64,000 nucleotides of DNA. Source: Acidocella sp. KAb 2-4 (GTDB taxonomy: Bacteria > Pseudomonadota > Alphaproteobacteria > Acetobacterales > Acetobacteraceae). Below the pieces are notes generated by a model. The model saw nothing but the letters and a program-made list of their open reading frames with translations. It made no database searches and was not told the origin of the DNA. A program made the translations under genes and the position numbers. Of the stretch, positions 52,407 through 60,795 are shown in pieces. The DNA is taken from NCBI RefSeq assembly GCF_020567705.1, contig NZ_JAJDJU010000006.1:1-64000 (forward strand). Direction: 5' to 3'. The stretch's first letter is position 1, and each line of letters starts with the position of its first letter.

Positions 52407-53297
52407 ATGAACATCAAAGCCCTCACCTACCTCGTCGTGGAGTCGACCGACCCACGGGATTGGGCCGCCTTTGGTGAACGCGTCATCGGCCTCTCCGCGC
52501 AGCCTTTGGCTGATGGCGGCATTGCCCTCAGGGCCGACGAGCGGTTGGGGCGGATCTTCGCCGTGCCGGGCGCACGCAACCGCTATCACGCCTCAGGCTG
52601 GGAGGTGCGGAACGAGGCCGAATTCACGGCCGCGCTGAAAATATTTGAAGCCAAGGGCGTCAATTTCGACATCGGCACAAACGCCGAAGCCGCACAGCGC
52701 GGCGCCCTGGGCCTGGCCCGCTTCGCCGATCCCGCGGGCAACCGCCACGAATTGGTGTGGGGCTTCCGCTCCGATTTCTCGCGCTTCACCTCGCCCGCCG
52801 GCGTGCCCAAATTCGTGATGGGCGATCTTGGCATGGGCCACACCGTGCTGCCCGCCCCAAATTTCGACGAGACCCGCGCCTTCTTCACCGATATTCTGGG
52901 CCTTGGCCTGTCAGACCTCATGGTCCACCGCCCCGGCGGCGCGGATGGTCCGGCCATGCGCATCCATTTCATGCATGTCGGCAATCCCCGCCATCACAGC
53001 CTCGCGCTGTTCGAGGGCGAGGTGCCCGCCGGCTGCGTGCATTTCATGTTGGAATATGAGTCCATGGATGAGGTTGGCCGCGCCATCGACCGCGCCGCCG
53101 CCCATGGCGCGAAGATGACCGCCACGCTGGGCCGCCATGTGAATGACGGCGTGACCTCTTTCTATTGCGCCACCCCTGGCGGCTTCTCGGTGGAGCTGGG
53201 CTGGGGCGGCACGCTCATCGACTGGTCCCGGAACACGGTGTTCGAAAGCACGAGCGTCAGCCTCTGGGGCCACGATTTCAGCCTCGGCTTCAAATAA
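52407..53297 (+). CDS. hsaC: Extradiol ring-cleavage dioxygenase, HsaC-like
   Basis: A 296-residue type I (VOC-fold) extradiol dioxygenase with two repeated domains. The Fe(II) ligands are His in GMGHTVL, His in RHHSLALFE and Glu in FSVELGWGG. It matches BphC/HsaC/TesB, which cleave catecholic ring A of the 3,4-DHSA intermediate. AGGAGAC lies before ATG 52407. It is followed 24 nt later by the hsaA-like gene, so the two probably form an operon. Confidence 0.9.
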   Translation: MNIKALTYLVVESTDPRDWAAFGERVIGLSAQPLADGGIALRADERLGRIFAVPGARNRYHASGWEVRNEAEFTAALKIFEAKGVNFDIGTNAEAAQRGALGLARFADPAGNRHELVWGFRSDFSRFTSPAGVPKFVMGDLGMGHTVLPAPNFDETRAFFTDILGLGLSDLMVHRPGGADGPAMRIHFMHVGNPRHHSLALFEGEVPAGCVHFMLEYESMDEVGRAIDRAAAHGAKMTATLGRHVNDGVTSFYCATPGGFSVELGWGGTLIDWSRNTVFESTSVSLWGHDFSLGFK

Positions 53298-53321
53298 CCC
53301 TCTCATCTCACGGAGACACCA

Positions 53322-54515
53322 ATGTCCGCCATTCTCTCACATCCGGCCCCGACCCCCGCCGATATGATCGCCGCCGCGCGCGCCCTCGGCCCTTCGCTGC
53401 GCGCCCGCGCCGCGCAGGCCGAGATCGATTGCAAAATCCCCAATGAAACGATCGCCGAAATGAAGGCGGCCGGGCTGTTCCGCGTGCTCCAGCCGAAGCG
53501 CTTCGGCGGCTACGAGATGGGTGTCTCCACCTTCTACGACATCCAGATGGAGCTGGCGAAGCACTGCATGTCCACCGCCTGGGTCTATGGCGTGGTCGCC
53601 GTGCATAACTGGCAGCTGGCGCTGTTCGACCTCAAGGCGCAGGAGGATGTGTGGGCGACGAACCACGACATGCTGATCTCCTCCTCCTACATGCCCAAGG
53701 CCAAGGTCACCCACGCGCCGGGCGGCTACCGCATCTCCGGCCGCTGGGGCTTCTCCTCGGGCGTCGATCATTGCGGCTGGGCCTTTCTCGGTGGCCTGCT
53801 CACACCGCCCGGCGGCGGCGCGCCGGAATTCGTCACCTTTCTCGTGCCAAAATCAGATTTCGTGGTGCATCGGGTGTGGGATACGGTCGGCCTGCGCGGC
53901 ACGGGCAGCCAGGATGTGGAGGTGAAAGACGCCTTCGTGCCGGCGCATCGCATGCACCGCTCGCAAGATGGCGCCGCAGGCACCAGCCCCGGCCTGAGCG
54001 TGAATCCCAGCCCGCTTTACCGCCTGCCCTTCGGCCAGATTTTCGTGCGCGCCGTCTCCAGCTCGTCCATCGGCGCGCTGGAAGGCGCACTGGAAGCGTT
54101 CCGCGGCTATAACCAGAACCGCACCTCCAGCAACGACATGAGCCGCTCGGCACTCAACCCGGTGGCCCAGCGCGTGGCCGCCGATACCGCTGGCGCGATC
54201 GACGAAATGAAGCTCACCCTGCACCGTAATTTCGCGCGCATGATGGAGCTGGCGGCACAGAGCAAGGGGCCGGAGCTGGAGGAGCGCCTGCGCTTCCGCC
54301 TGCAGGCCGCCCAGGTGGTGGATCGTTGCGCCGAGCTGATCTCCGCCATGTTCTATTCCTGCGGCGCCTCCGGCGTGTATCGCAGCGGCCCGGTGGCCCG
54401 CACCTTCGTGGACATCCACACCGGCCGCACGCATGTCGCCAACAACCCCGACAAATTCGCGCGTAATTTCGGCGGCTGGCTGCTGGGCGAAGAAAATACC
54501 GACACGTTCATCTGA
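53322..54515 (+). CDS. hsaA: Flavin-dependent monooxygenase, HsaA-like (copy 1)
   Basis: A 397-residue oxygenase of the acyl-CoA-dehydrogenase-fold group D flavin monooxygenases. Motifs: RVLQPKRFGGYEM, WVYGVVAVH, ISGRWGFSSGVDH and GLRGTGSQDVEV, all close to HsaA, which hydroxylates 3-HSA to a catechol using reduced flavin from HsaB. It lies directly behind hsaC. The nearest HsaB-like reductase is at 39259. A second HsaA-like gene at 55550 has the same motifs. Confidence 0.88.
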   Translation: MSAILSHPAPTPADMIAAARALGPSLRARAAQAEIDCKIPNETIAEMKAAGLFRVLQPKRFGGYEMGVSTFYDIQMELAKHCMSTAWVYGVVAVHNWQLALFDLKAQEDVWATNHDMLISSSYMPKAKVTHAPGGYRISGRWGFSSGVDHCGWAFLGGLLTPPGGGAPEFVTFLVPKSDFVVHRVWDTVGLRGTGSQDVEVKDAFVPAHRMHRSQDGAAGTSPGLSVNPSPLYRLPFGQIFVRAVSSSSIGALEGALEAFRGYNQNRTSSNDMSRSALNPVAQRVAADTAGAIDEMKLTLHRNFARMMELAAQSKGPELEERLRFRLQAAQVVDRCAELISAMFYSCGASGVYRSGPVARTFVDIHTGRTHVANNPDKFARNFGGWLLGEENTDTFI

Positions 54516-54522
54516 TGCGCCA

Positions 54523-54549
54523 CCGGGCTCCTCGCCAAAAGGAGCCCGG
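54523..54549. terminator. Intrinsic terminator hairpin
   Basis: CCGGGCTCCT (54523-54532) and AGGAGCCCGG (54540-54549) form a perfect 10-bp stem with loop CGCCAAA, the same loop as the terminator at 49264. It is immediately downstream of hsaA copy 1. No T-run follows on the plus strand, so efficiency is uncertain. Confidence 0.65.
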
Positions 54550-54583
54550 AACGCGACGCCTCGGATTGATCCGCGCCGGGTGT

Positions 54584-55342
54584 TTACCCGGCGGTTTGGC
54601 CACCATCGACCGACAACGCGATGCCGGTGACATTGCAGGCATCCGCCGAGGCCAGATAAGCCACCGCCGCGCCGATCTCCTCCGGCGTCGAGGGCTTTCC
54701 GGTCTTGGTCGCCAGCGACATCACCTTCTTCATATCCGCCCAGGCGGGGACGGTGGATTTGCGAAGCAGGGGGGTTTCCACCGTGCCCGGGCAGATGGCA
54801 TTCACGCGCACGCCCTGGTCGGCATATTCCACCGCCATGGCGCGCGTCATGCCCAATACACCGGCCTTGCTGGCGCAATAGGCGGCGGCATAAGGCACGC
54901 CCGCCAGCGCGGCCGAGGAGCTGATATTCACGATATTTCCGCCCACCTTGAGCAGATGCGGCAGCGCGGCGCGGCTGACATGAAACACCGCGTATAAATT
55001 GACCTTGAGCACGAGATCGAATTTCGCCGGGTCACACTCATGCGTGCGCGCCCAATCGAGGATGCCGGCGCTGTTCACCACCACATCCAACCCACCCAGC
55101 GCCGCGAGCGCCGCGCCCGGCAGTGCGGCACAGGCCTGCGCATCGGTGGCGTCAAACGCCATCCCGACCGCCTTCACCCCCTGCGTGGCGACAATCTGCG
55201 CGGCCGCCTGCTGAGCGCCGTCGGCGTTGATGTCAGCCAGCGCCACATCGGCGCCTTCCTGCGCCAGCCGCGTGGCCGTCGCCAAGCCGATGCCTGATGC
55301 CGCGCCCGTGATTAATACCGCCTTACCCGCAAACCTCTTCAT
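54584..55342 (-). CDS. SDR family oxidoreductase
   Basis: A 252-residue classical SDR: LITGAASGIGLATA, VVNSAGI (in place of NNAG), NISSSAALAG, YCASK and LSVDGG at the C-terminus. GGAGTGAGG precedes the ATG. It is convergent with the hsaCA unit and divergent from hsaA copy 2. Closest in type to hydroxysteroid or polyol dehydrogenases; no substrate can be assigned. Confidence 0.86.
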   Translation of the reverse strand: MKRFAGKAVLITGAASGIGLATATRLAQEGADVALADINADGAQQAAAQIVATQGVKAVGMAFDATDAQACAALPGAALAALGGLDVVVNSAGILDWARTHECDPAKFDLVLKVNLYAVFHVSRAALPHLLKVGGNIVNISSSAALAGVPYAAAYCASKAGVLGMTRAMAVEYADQGVRVNAICPGTVETPLLRKSTVPAWADMKKVMSLATKTGKPSTPEEIGAAVAYLASADACNVTGIALSVDGGQTAG

Positions 55343-55456
55343 GTTTCCTCACTCCTATTTTCATCACGCATCACGCCGCGGCCACCCTAGCGAGAATCGC
55401 CGCACAAATAGCAGAAAACTTTACATAAACACACAAAATCAAAACATACTTGATAT

Positions 55457-55466
55457 TTTGCGTATT
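55457..55466 (+). promoter_or_regulatory. TTTGCGTATT element
   Basis: Exact copy, located between a TTGATA (55450-55455) and a TATATA (55475-55480), about 85 nt upstream of hsaA copy 2. The position fits an operator overlapping a promoter. Confidence 0.5.
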
Positions 55467-55549
55467 TGCTACCATATATACTCTACGAACAACACAAGCG
55501 AGGCCATAGCTGTAGCGCCGCGCTGCGAATGTCATGGGGATGTGACGCG

Positions 55550-56755
55550 ATGACCAATATCCAGAAAGTCGTGATCGACACGGCACCCGCGCCCGAAGAG
55601 CTGATCGCCCGCGCCCGGGCGATGATCCCGGCGCTGAAAGCGCGCGCCAAACGCACCACCGCCGAGCGCAAAATCCCCGATGAAACCATCGCCGAAATGC
55701 AGGCGGCCGGGTTCTTCCGCGTGCTGCAGCCCAAGCGCTGGGGCGGCTATGAGATGCACCCCAACGTGTTCTTCGAGATCCAAAAACTGCTGGCCGAGGG
55801 CTGCATGTCCACCGGCTGGGTGTATGGCGTCGTCGGCGGCCACCCTTATGAGTTGGCCCTATTCCACGACCAGGCGCAGCGCGAGGTCTGGGCCGAGGAC
55901 GACTCCATCCTGGTCTCTTCCTCCTACCAACCCGTCGGCAAGGTCGAGCGCGCCGAGGGTGGCTTCTACCTCTCCGGCCGCTGGGGGTTCTCCTCCGGCA
56001 GCGAGCATTGCCAATGGGTGCTGCTCGGCGCCATGGTGCCGCCGCTGAACGCGGACGAGCCGCCGGATATGCGCACCTTCCTGGTGCCGCGCGCCGATTA
56101 TCAGATCGACCAGACCTGGGACACGTTCGGCCTGCAAGGCACGGGCAGTCACGACATCGTCGTCGAACGCGCCTTCGTGCCCGAATACCGCACCCATAAG
56201 GCCATCGACGGCTTCCTCTGCCAAAACCCCGGCCAGGCCGAAAACAGCGCGCCGCTGTTCCGCATGCCCTGGGCCCAGCTCTTCCTCCGCCTCGTCTCCA
56301 CCGCCGCCCTCGGCGGCACCCGCGCCGCCATCAACGCCGCACTCGAGATCGCGCAATCGCGCATCTCCACCAACACCGGCAAGGTGTCAAAATCCGATCC
56401 GATCCTGCTCAACGCCATCGCCACCGCCTATGCCCAGCTCGACGAAATGGAAGCCGTGCTGCGGCGCAATTTCGACGACCTCGTCGCCATCGTCGAAGCC
56501 GGCGAGGAAATCCCCATGGCCAAGCGCCAGCTCTACCGGTTCCAATCCTCCTCCGTCGCCCGCCGCTGCGCCGATCTCGTCGATAACCTGCTGCCCCTGC
56601 TCGGCGGCCGCGCCATCTACATGCACAGCCCCATCATCCAGCCCTGGCTCGACCTCAACGCCGCACGCGCCCATGTCGCCAACGACCCCAACAACATGGG
56701 GCCAGACCTCGCAAACGGACTCATGGGAATCCCACTCGCATTCCACTTCCTGTAA
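55550..56755 (+). CDS. hsaA: Flavin-dependent monooxygenase, HsaA-like (copy 2)
   Basis: A 401-residue paralogue of the protein at 53322, with RVLQPKRWGGYEM, GWVYGVVGGH, SGRWGFSSGSEH and GLQGTGSHDIVV. It may handle a differently substituted seco-steroid phenol. ATG 55550 is chosen; the frame opens at 55466 in the AT-rich promoter region. The KstD-like gene follows after 10 nt, so the two, and the EthD gene, probably form one operon. Confidence 0.86.
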   Translation: MTNIQKVVIDTAPAPEELIARARAMIPALKARAKRTTAERKIPDETIAEMQAAGFFRVLQPKRWGGYEMHPNVFFEIQKLLAEGCMSTGWVYGVVGGHPYELALFHDQAQREVWAEDDSILVSSSYQPVGKVERAEGGFYLSGRWGFSSGSEHCQWVLLGAMVPPLNADEPPDMRTFLVPRADYQIDQTWDTFGLQGTGSHDIVVERAFVPEYRTHKAIDGFLCQNPGQAENSAPLFRMPWAQLFLRLVSTAALGGTRAAINAALEIAQSRISTNTGKVSKSDPILLNAIATAYAQLDEMEAVLRRNFDDLVAIVEAGEEIPMAKRQLYRFQSSSVARRCADLVDNLLPLLGGRAIYMHSPIIQPWLDLNAARAHVANDPNNMGPDLANGLMGIPLAFHFL

Positions 56756-56765
56756 GGCGACCCAC

Positions 56766-58229
56766 GTGAACGCAAAGCCGGAACAAACTGTCCCCGCCGC
56801 ACACATCAAACACTGGGACAGCGTAACAGATGTCGCCATCCTCGGGTTCGGGATCGCAGGCGCATGCGCGGCGCTGGAAGCTGCGCGTGGCGGCGCCGCG
56901 GTCACCATCTTCGAGGCGGCGGGCGGTTCCGGCGGCGCCTCGGCGCTCTCGGGCGGGGAGATGTATGTCGGCGGCTCCGGCGGCACCGATATTCAGCAGC
57001 GGAACGGCTTCACCGATTCCACCGAGGATTTCGCGGCCTATCTTACCCTTGCCGGTGGACCGGCGCCGGACCAGGCCAAGATCGCGCTCTATGCGCGGGA
57101 GGCGGTGGATCATTTCAACTGGATCCGCGCTCAGGGCGTACCCTACAAAGGCACGTTCCTGCCCGGCAAGATCATCGAACCCGAGACCGACGACACGCTG
57201 ATCTGGTCCGGCTCCGAGGAAGCCTGGCCGTTTTCGGCCACGGCGAAACCAGCGCCGCGCGGCCACACGATTCAATCCCCCGGCTGGGGCGGCGGTCGCA
57301 AGCTCATGGATATCCTGGAGGCGCGCGTGCGCGAAGCGGGCGTGCAGGTGGAGACCTCCGCCCGTGGCCGCGCGCTGGTCGCGGATGACGGCGAGATCGT
57401 CGGCATGATCATCCGCCAGAACGGCAAGGAGCTGGCGGTGCGCGCGCATCGCGGCGTGATCATCGCCACTGGCGGATTCTGCATGAACACCGAAATGGTG
57501 CGCCGGCACGCGCCCGAGGCGCTGCGCTGCTCGCACCCGCTCGGCACCATCGATGACGGCTCTGGCATCATCATGGGCCAGGCCGCGGGCGCGCGCGCCA
57601 TCCACATGAACGAATTCTTCGTGACCTGCCCGTGGTATCCACCCGAATCCCTGGTGAAGGGTATTTTCATCAACGAGGCAGGCCAGCGTTTCATCAATGA
57701 GGATTGCTACCACGGCCGGGTGATGAGCGCGGCGGTGGCGCAGCCTGGCACGCGCGTATTCCTGCTCTGCGACAACGATATTTTCGCCCGCCCGATGGAG
57801 CTGGCCAATGTCGAACTGGCGGCCGTGGGCGAGAGTTGGGGCGAGGTTGAAGCCGAACTCGGCTTCGCCACGGGCACGCTCAGCACCGTAGTCGAGCAAT
57901 ACAATGCGCATGCAGCCAAGGGGGAGGACCCGGTCTGGCACAAGGCGGCGAAATGGTTGAAACCGCTCACCACCGCCCCCTTCGCGGCGCTCGCATTCAA
58001 TCCCTCGGAGAGTTATTTCTCCTATTTTACCCTTGGCGGGTTGGAGACGCTACCCACCGGAGAGGTGCTGAATCTTGGCGGTGACCCCATCCCCGGCCTT
58101 TATGCCGCCGGACGCGCCACTTGTGGCTTGCCGCGCTGGGGGCGGGGCTATTCGTCCGGCATGAGCCTTGGCGATTCCAGCTTCTTCGGCCGTATGGCGG
58201 GGAGAAGCGCGGGGGAGCGAGGCATCTGA
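56766..58229 (+). CDS. FAD-dependent flavoprotein, KstD-like (third copy)
   Basis: A 487-residue flavoprotein with LGFGIAGACAALEAA, GGASALSGGEMYVGG, ATGGFCMNTEMVRRH, a NPSESYFSYFTLGGLET catalytic region, and GLYAAGRATCGL plus a downstream RGYSSGMSLGDS. It is closer to the flavoprotein at 25532 than to the true KstD. Start GTG 56766 has AAGG upstream. The large upstream frame overlapping hsaA copy 2 is not used. The stop overlaps the EthD gene (TGATG). Probably desaturates or reduces a steroid ring. Confidence 0.82.
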   Translation: MNAKPEQTVPAAHIKHWDSVTDVAILGFGIAGACAALEAARGGAAVTIFEAAGGSGGASALSGGEMYVGGSGGTDIQQRNGFTDSTEDFAAYLTLAGGPAPDQAKIALYAREAVDHFNWIRAQGVPYKGTFLPGKIIEPETDDTLIWSGSEEAWPFSATAKPAPRGHTIQSPGWGGGRKLMDILEARVREAGVQVETSARGRALVADDGEIVGMIIRQNGKELAVRAHRGVIIATGGFCMNTEMVRRHAPEALRCSHPLGTIDDGSGIIMGQAAGARAIHMNEFFVTCPWYPPESLVKGIFINEAGQRFINEDCYHGRVMSAAVAQPGTRVFLLCDNDIFARPMELANVELAAVGESWGEVEAELGFATGTLSTVVEQYNAHAAKGEDPVWHKAAKWLKPLTTAPFAALAFNPSESYFSYFTLGGLETLPTGEVLNLGGDPIPGLYAAGRATCGLPRWGRGYSSGMSLGDSSFFGRMAGRSAGERGI

Positions 58230-58930
58230 TGGAGAAGATTATTTACGCGCTCTGGAAGCCCCGTGGCATGACGGAAGAGACCTTCGCGGAGCGGCTTCAT
58301 CATCGGCTCTCCCCCATGCTGACACCGCTCGTGCATCACCTGCGCCTCAACTTGCGCGACAGCAGCGTGCGAGGTGGCAACTCTCCTTGCTTTTCCGTTC
58401 TCCGTCCCTCTCCCGACGCGCTGGTTCAGCTCTGGGTGAACACAGCCTATCCCCCCACCCGCGCCGGCATCGATGCCGCGATGATCGAATATTGCGGGCA
58501 TTGCCATGCGTGGCTGGTCTGCGAGTCAACGCCGCTCCCCAATACCGCATTTCCACCAAATCCGGGCCAACGGACCGAAGGTTTTGCACAGATCGCCCTA
58601 CTCTTGGCGCCATCCGGCCTGGAGCATTCTGTCTGGCGGCACCATTGGCAGGATCAACACACACGCCAAGCCTTGGATTTGCAAGCGACTTTTGAGTACC
58701 GGCAAAATCTTGTAGTTCGTCCGCTGACCCCCGGCGCGCCGGAGATATGGGCCATTGTTGAGGAATGCTTCCCGATCGACGCCCTCACTGACCGCACGCT
58801 TTACTACGCCCACCCCGGAGACTCACAGGGGACAGACGCCAATGAAGCTGCCATGATGCGCAGTTGCGAGGGGTTCATCGGCGCCAATGGGTGCGACGTG
58901 TTCCCTACCAGCCAATACGACATCCGGTAA
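58229..58930 (+). CDS. EthD-domain protein
   Basis: A 233-residue protein with two dimeric alpha/beta-barrel halves. The first starts EKIIYALWKPRGMTEETF and the second has SVWRHHWQDQHTRQALDLQ, an EthD-like H-W...H motif. EthD proteins accompany oxidative degradation genes, but their catalytic role is not well defined. ATG overlaps the stop of the KstD-like gene by one base, indicating co-translation and a linked role. Confidence 0.72.
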   Translation: MEKIIYALWKPRGMTEETFAERLHHRLSPMLTPLVHHLRLNLRDSSVRGGNSPCFSVLRPSPDALVQLWVNTAYPPTRAGIDAAMIEYCGHCHAWLVCESTPLPNTAFPPNPGQRTEGFAQIALLLAPSGLEHSVWRHHWQDQHTRQALDLQATFEYRQNLVVRPLTPGAPEIWAIVEECFPIDALTDRTLYYAHPGDSQGTDANEAAMMRSCEGFIGANGCDVFPTSQYDIR

Positions 58931-58946
58931 CCTGAGAGGAACCCGC

Positions 58947-59453
58947 TTACCCCTCGCCCTCTTCACCATTCTCGGCATCGGTGGCGGGGGCCGAGGTGAT
59001 CCGCGCAACGGCGCTGTTATATTTCACGTTATGCACGGCAATCGAGGTGTCGACCTTCTTCACCCCCCGAATCGGCCGTATCTTGTTCAGAATCACGTCA
59101 TTGACCTCATCGAGGCTGAGGAACAACCCCATCGCCAGGATGTTGAAGCGCCCAAGCATGACGATCACGCAACCGATTTCACGCATGCCGGCCAAAATAT
59201 CGGCGATTTCAGCAGTCCGCGCCTGATCGCAATGAATGCCCATCATCACGAGATTTGGCGACCCGGCGTAGCGGTAGCTGCGGACCGTGGTGAAATGGAT
59301 GAGCCCCCGCCGCTGCAGGCGTTTGATGCGAGTCCGGATCGTTCCTTCCGTGACATCAAGATCCTGCGCGATCTGCCGGTTGGAGGCACGGCCATCCTGG
59401 CTGAATGCCTTTATGATCTTCTGATCGAGTTCGTCTAAGGTGATGGCGTTCAT
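58947..59453 (-). CDS. Lrp/AsnC family regulator (second of a pair)
   Basis: A 168-residue Lrp/AsnC protein. The N-terminal winged helix has LDELDQKIIKAFSQDGRASN and TEGTIRTRIKRLQRRG; the C-terminal RAM domain follows. An acidic tail (DAENGEEGEG) is unusual. The start overlaps the stop of the upstream Lrp gene (ATGA). The convergent EthD gene ends 17 nt away. Possible regulator of the adjacent catabolic units. Confidence 0.87.
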   Translation of the reverse strand: MNAITLDELDQKIIKAFSQDGRASNRQIAQDLDVTEGTIRTRIKRLQRRGLIHFTTVRSYRYAGSPNLVMMGIHCDQARTAEIADILAGMREIGCVIVMLGRFNILAMGLFLSLDEVNDVILNKIRPIRGVKKVDTSIAVHNVKYNSAVARITSAPATDAENGEEGEG

Positions 59454-59932
59454 AGGGGCGCTATATTGAATTCAAATTTCTTGATGTCGACGGCAATGCC
59501 TGGATCCATTTCATCAATGCCCTCGATCGGGCGCACGTGATTGTCCAGGAACACGCGAACTTCTTCAAAATCATGCAGCACCACCAACATTTCGAGGTCG
59601 TAGCGCCCATGCATGACATTGACGCTAAACACCTCGGGTAGCGCGGCAAGGTCTTGCGCCACCTCCAGCACGGGCCGCCCTTTCACGCTCACGCCGATGG
59701 CGATGATCACGTTGTAGCCATGGGCCGCAAAATCGGTCACCGCCACCACCTTCATGATCCGCTGCTCCTCCATGCGGTTGAGGCGGGAAGAAACGGTGGC
59801 AGGCGTCACCGATAGACGAGCGGCGATCTCCTGATTGTTGGCACGGCCGTTGACGGTCAGGATATCGATAATACCTTTGTCGATGGCATCGATTCCCGCA
59901 TTGGTGATACGTCTGCCTTTACGAAGCTTCAT
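59450..59932 (-). CDS. Lrp/AsnC family regulator (first of a pair)
   Basis: A 160-residue regulator from ATG 59932; the open frame continues to 60241, so the start is uncertain, with ATG 60034 another possibility. The winged helix contains IDKGIIDILTVNGRANNQEI and TPATVSSRLNRMEEQ. The RAM domain contains SVNVMHGRYDLEMLVVL. It differs from the downstream Lrp in detail, so they are not a recent duplication. Coupled to it by ATGA; a heteromeric Lrp pair is possible. Confidence 0.83.
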   Translation of the reverse strand: MKLRKGRRITNAGIDAIDKGIIDILTVNGRANNQEIAARLSVTPATVSSRLNRMEEQRIMKVVAVTDFAAHGYNVIIAIGVSVKGRPVLEVAQDLAALPEVFSVNVMHGRYDLEMLVVLHDFEEVRVFLDNHVRPIEGIDEMDPGIAVDIKKFEFNIAPL

Positions 59933-60138
59933 ATGGTCTACCGAAAGAAAAGTTTTGCCCCATCCTGCCTTATGAATGGCAGCCTGTTTGCCGATTTTCT
60001 GCGCATAGCTTAAATATTTCTTCAGGTCCAGCATTTGCGTGCGGAGCCGGTGGAACACCCCCCTTGAGCGGGACGAGGCTGGCATTTCCACCCCACTAGG
60101 TCTCCCGCCAACACTGCCACTTCTGGCGGTGGGCTGAC

Positions 60139-60633
60139 TCACTCGCCCGGAGCTGGCAAATCCGGGGGGGCGGCACTCAGCAAAACCAGCGCGTCGGCAT
60201 CGCCATTCAACAGCCGGTTTTCCCGAAGCTCCACCTGCCAATTACCCCCGGCGCCCCGGCGCAGCCGCCAGCGATTGGCCGAAACGCGATACACTTCAAA
60301 CCTCTCCCCCGTCCAACAAAAGACGCAGGAATAGCCAATGGCCGTAGCCGTATCTCCCTCCAAGCGCACCTCAACCGGGCTGAGCACATGGGCCGCGCCT
60401 CCGGCGATGAGAGTTTGGTGGCTTTTACCCCGCAACATGGCCTCCAACGCCCCCTGCCCGCGATACACCCCAAACCCGCCAACATCATAAAGGCCATCCT
60501 CGGCCCATAGCGCCGCCGCGGCGGCGGCATCTCCCCTGTCAGCCGCCGGGCCATAGCTGGCGATGAGATTACGGATCGCCTCACGGTCCTCCAACTCCCT
60601 CAAACGCGCCGCCAAACTCCGTTCCGCTTCCAT
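60139..60633 (-). CDS. SnoaL-like (NTF2-fold) protein
   Basis: A 164-residue NTF2-fold protein. The start LARLRELEDREAIRNLIASYG-like segment and ALWAEDGLYDVGG are typical of SnoaL_4 proteins. ATG 60633 chosen. It lies head to head with a second SnoaL-like gene (60796). Members include bile-acid 7-alpha-dehydratases and steroid isomerases; the exact role cannot be deduced. The gap to 60796 is AT-rich and contains a TGCGTATT element. Confidence 0.75.
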   Translation of the reverse strand: MEAERSLAARLRELEDREAIRNLIASYGPAADRGDAAAAAALWAEDGLYDVGGFGVYRGQGALEAMLRGKSHQTLIAGGAAHVLSPVEVRLEGDTATAIGYSCVFCWTGERFEVYRVSANRWRLRRGAGGNWQVELRENRLLNGDADALVLLSAAPPDLPAPGE

Positions 60634-60749
60634 GCCGCGTACTCCTGCTCCAGGCGGGGTCATACCGCAGCAAAAGCTTTCACATTTCAGCTATATATTC
60701 CAGACAAAGAAGCGCATTTCTTTGACTTTTTTTATAATTAACATGACAA

Positions 60750-60757
60750 TGCGTATT
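60750..60757 (+). promoter_or_regulatory. TGCGTATT element
   Basis: Core copy of the recurrent element in the AT-rich divergent region between the two SnoaL-like genes, 38 nt upstream of the GTG at 60796 and upstream of a TATAGA -10-like sequence. Confidence 0.45.
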
Positions 60758-60795
60758 AATAGCCGAAAATATATAGATACCATGAGGCAACACAA

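Noticed and set aside
56430-56765. N-terminal extension of the third KstD-like protein
   Set aside because: It overlaps the 3' part of hsaA copy 2 and is Ser/Pro/Thr-rich; the FAD domain begins right after GTG 56766.
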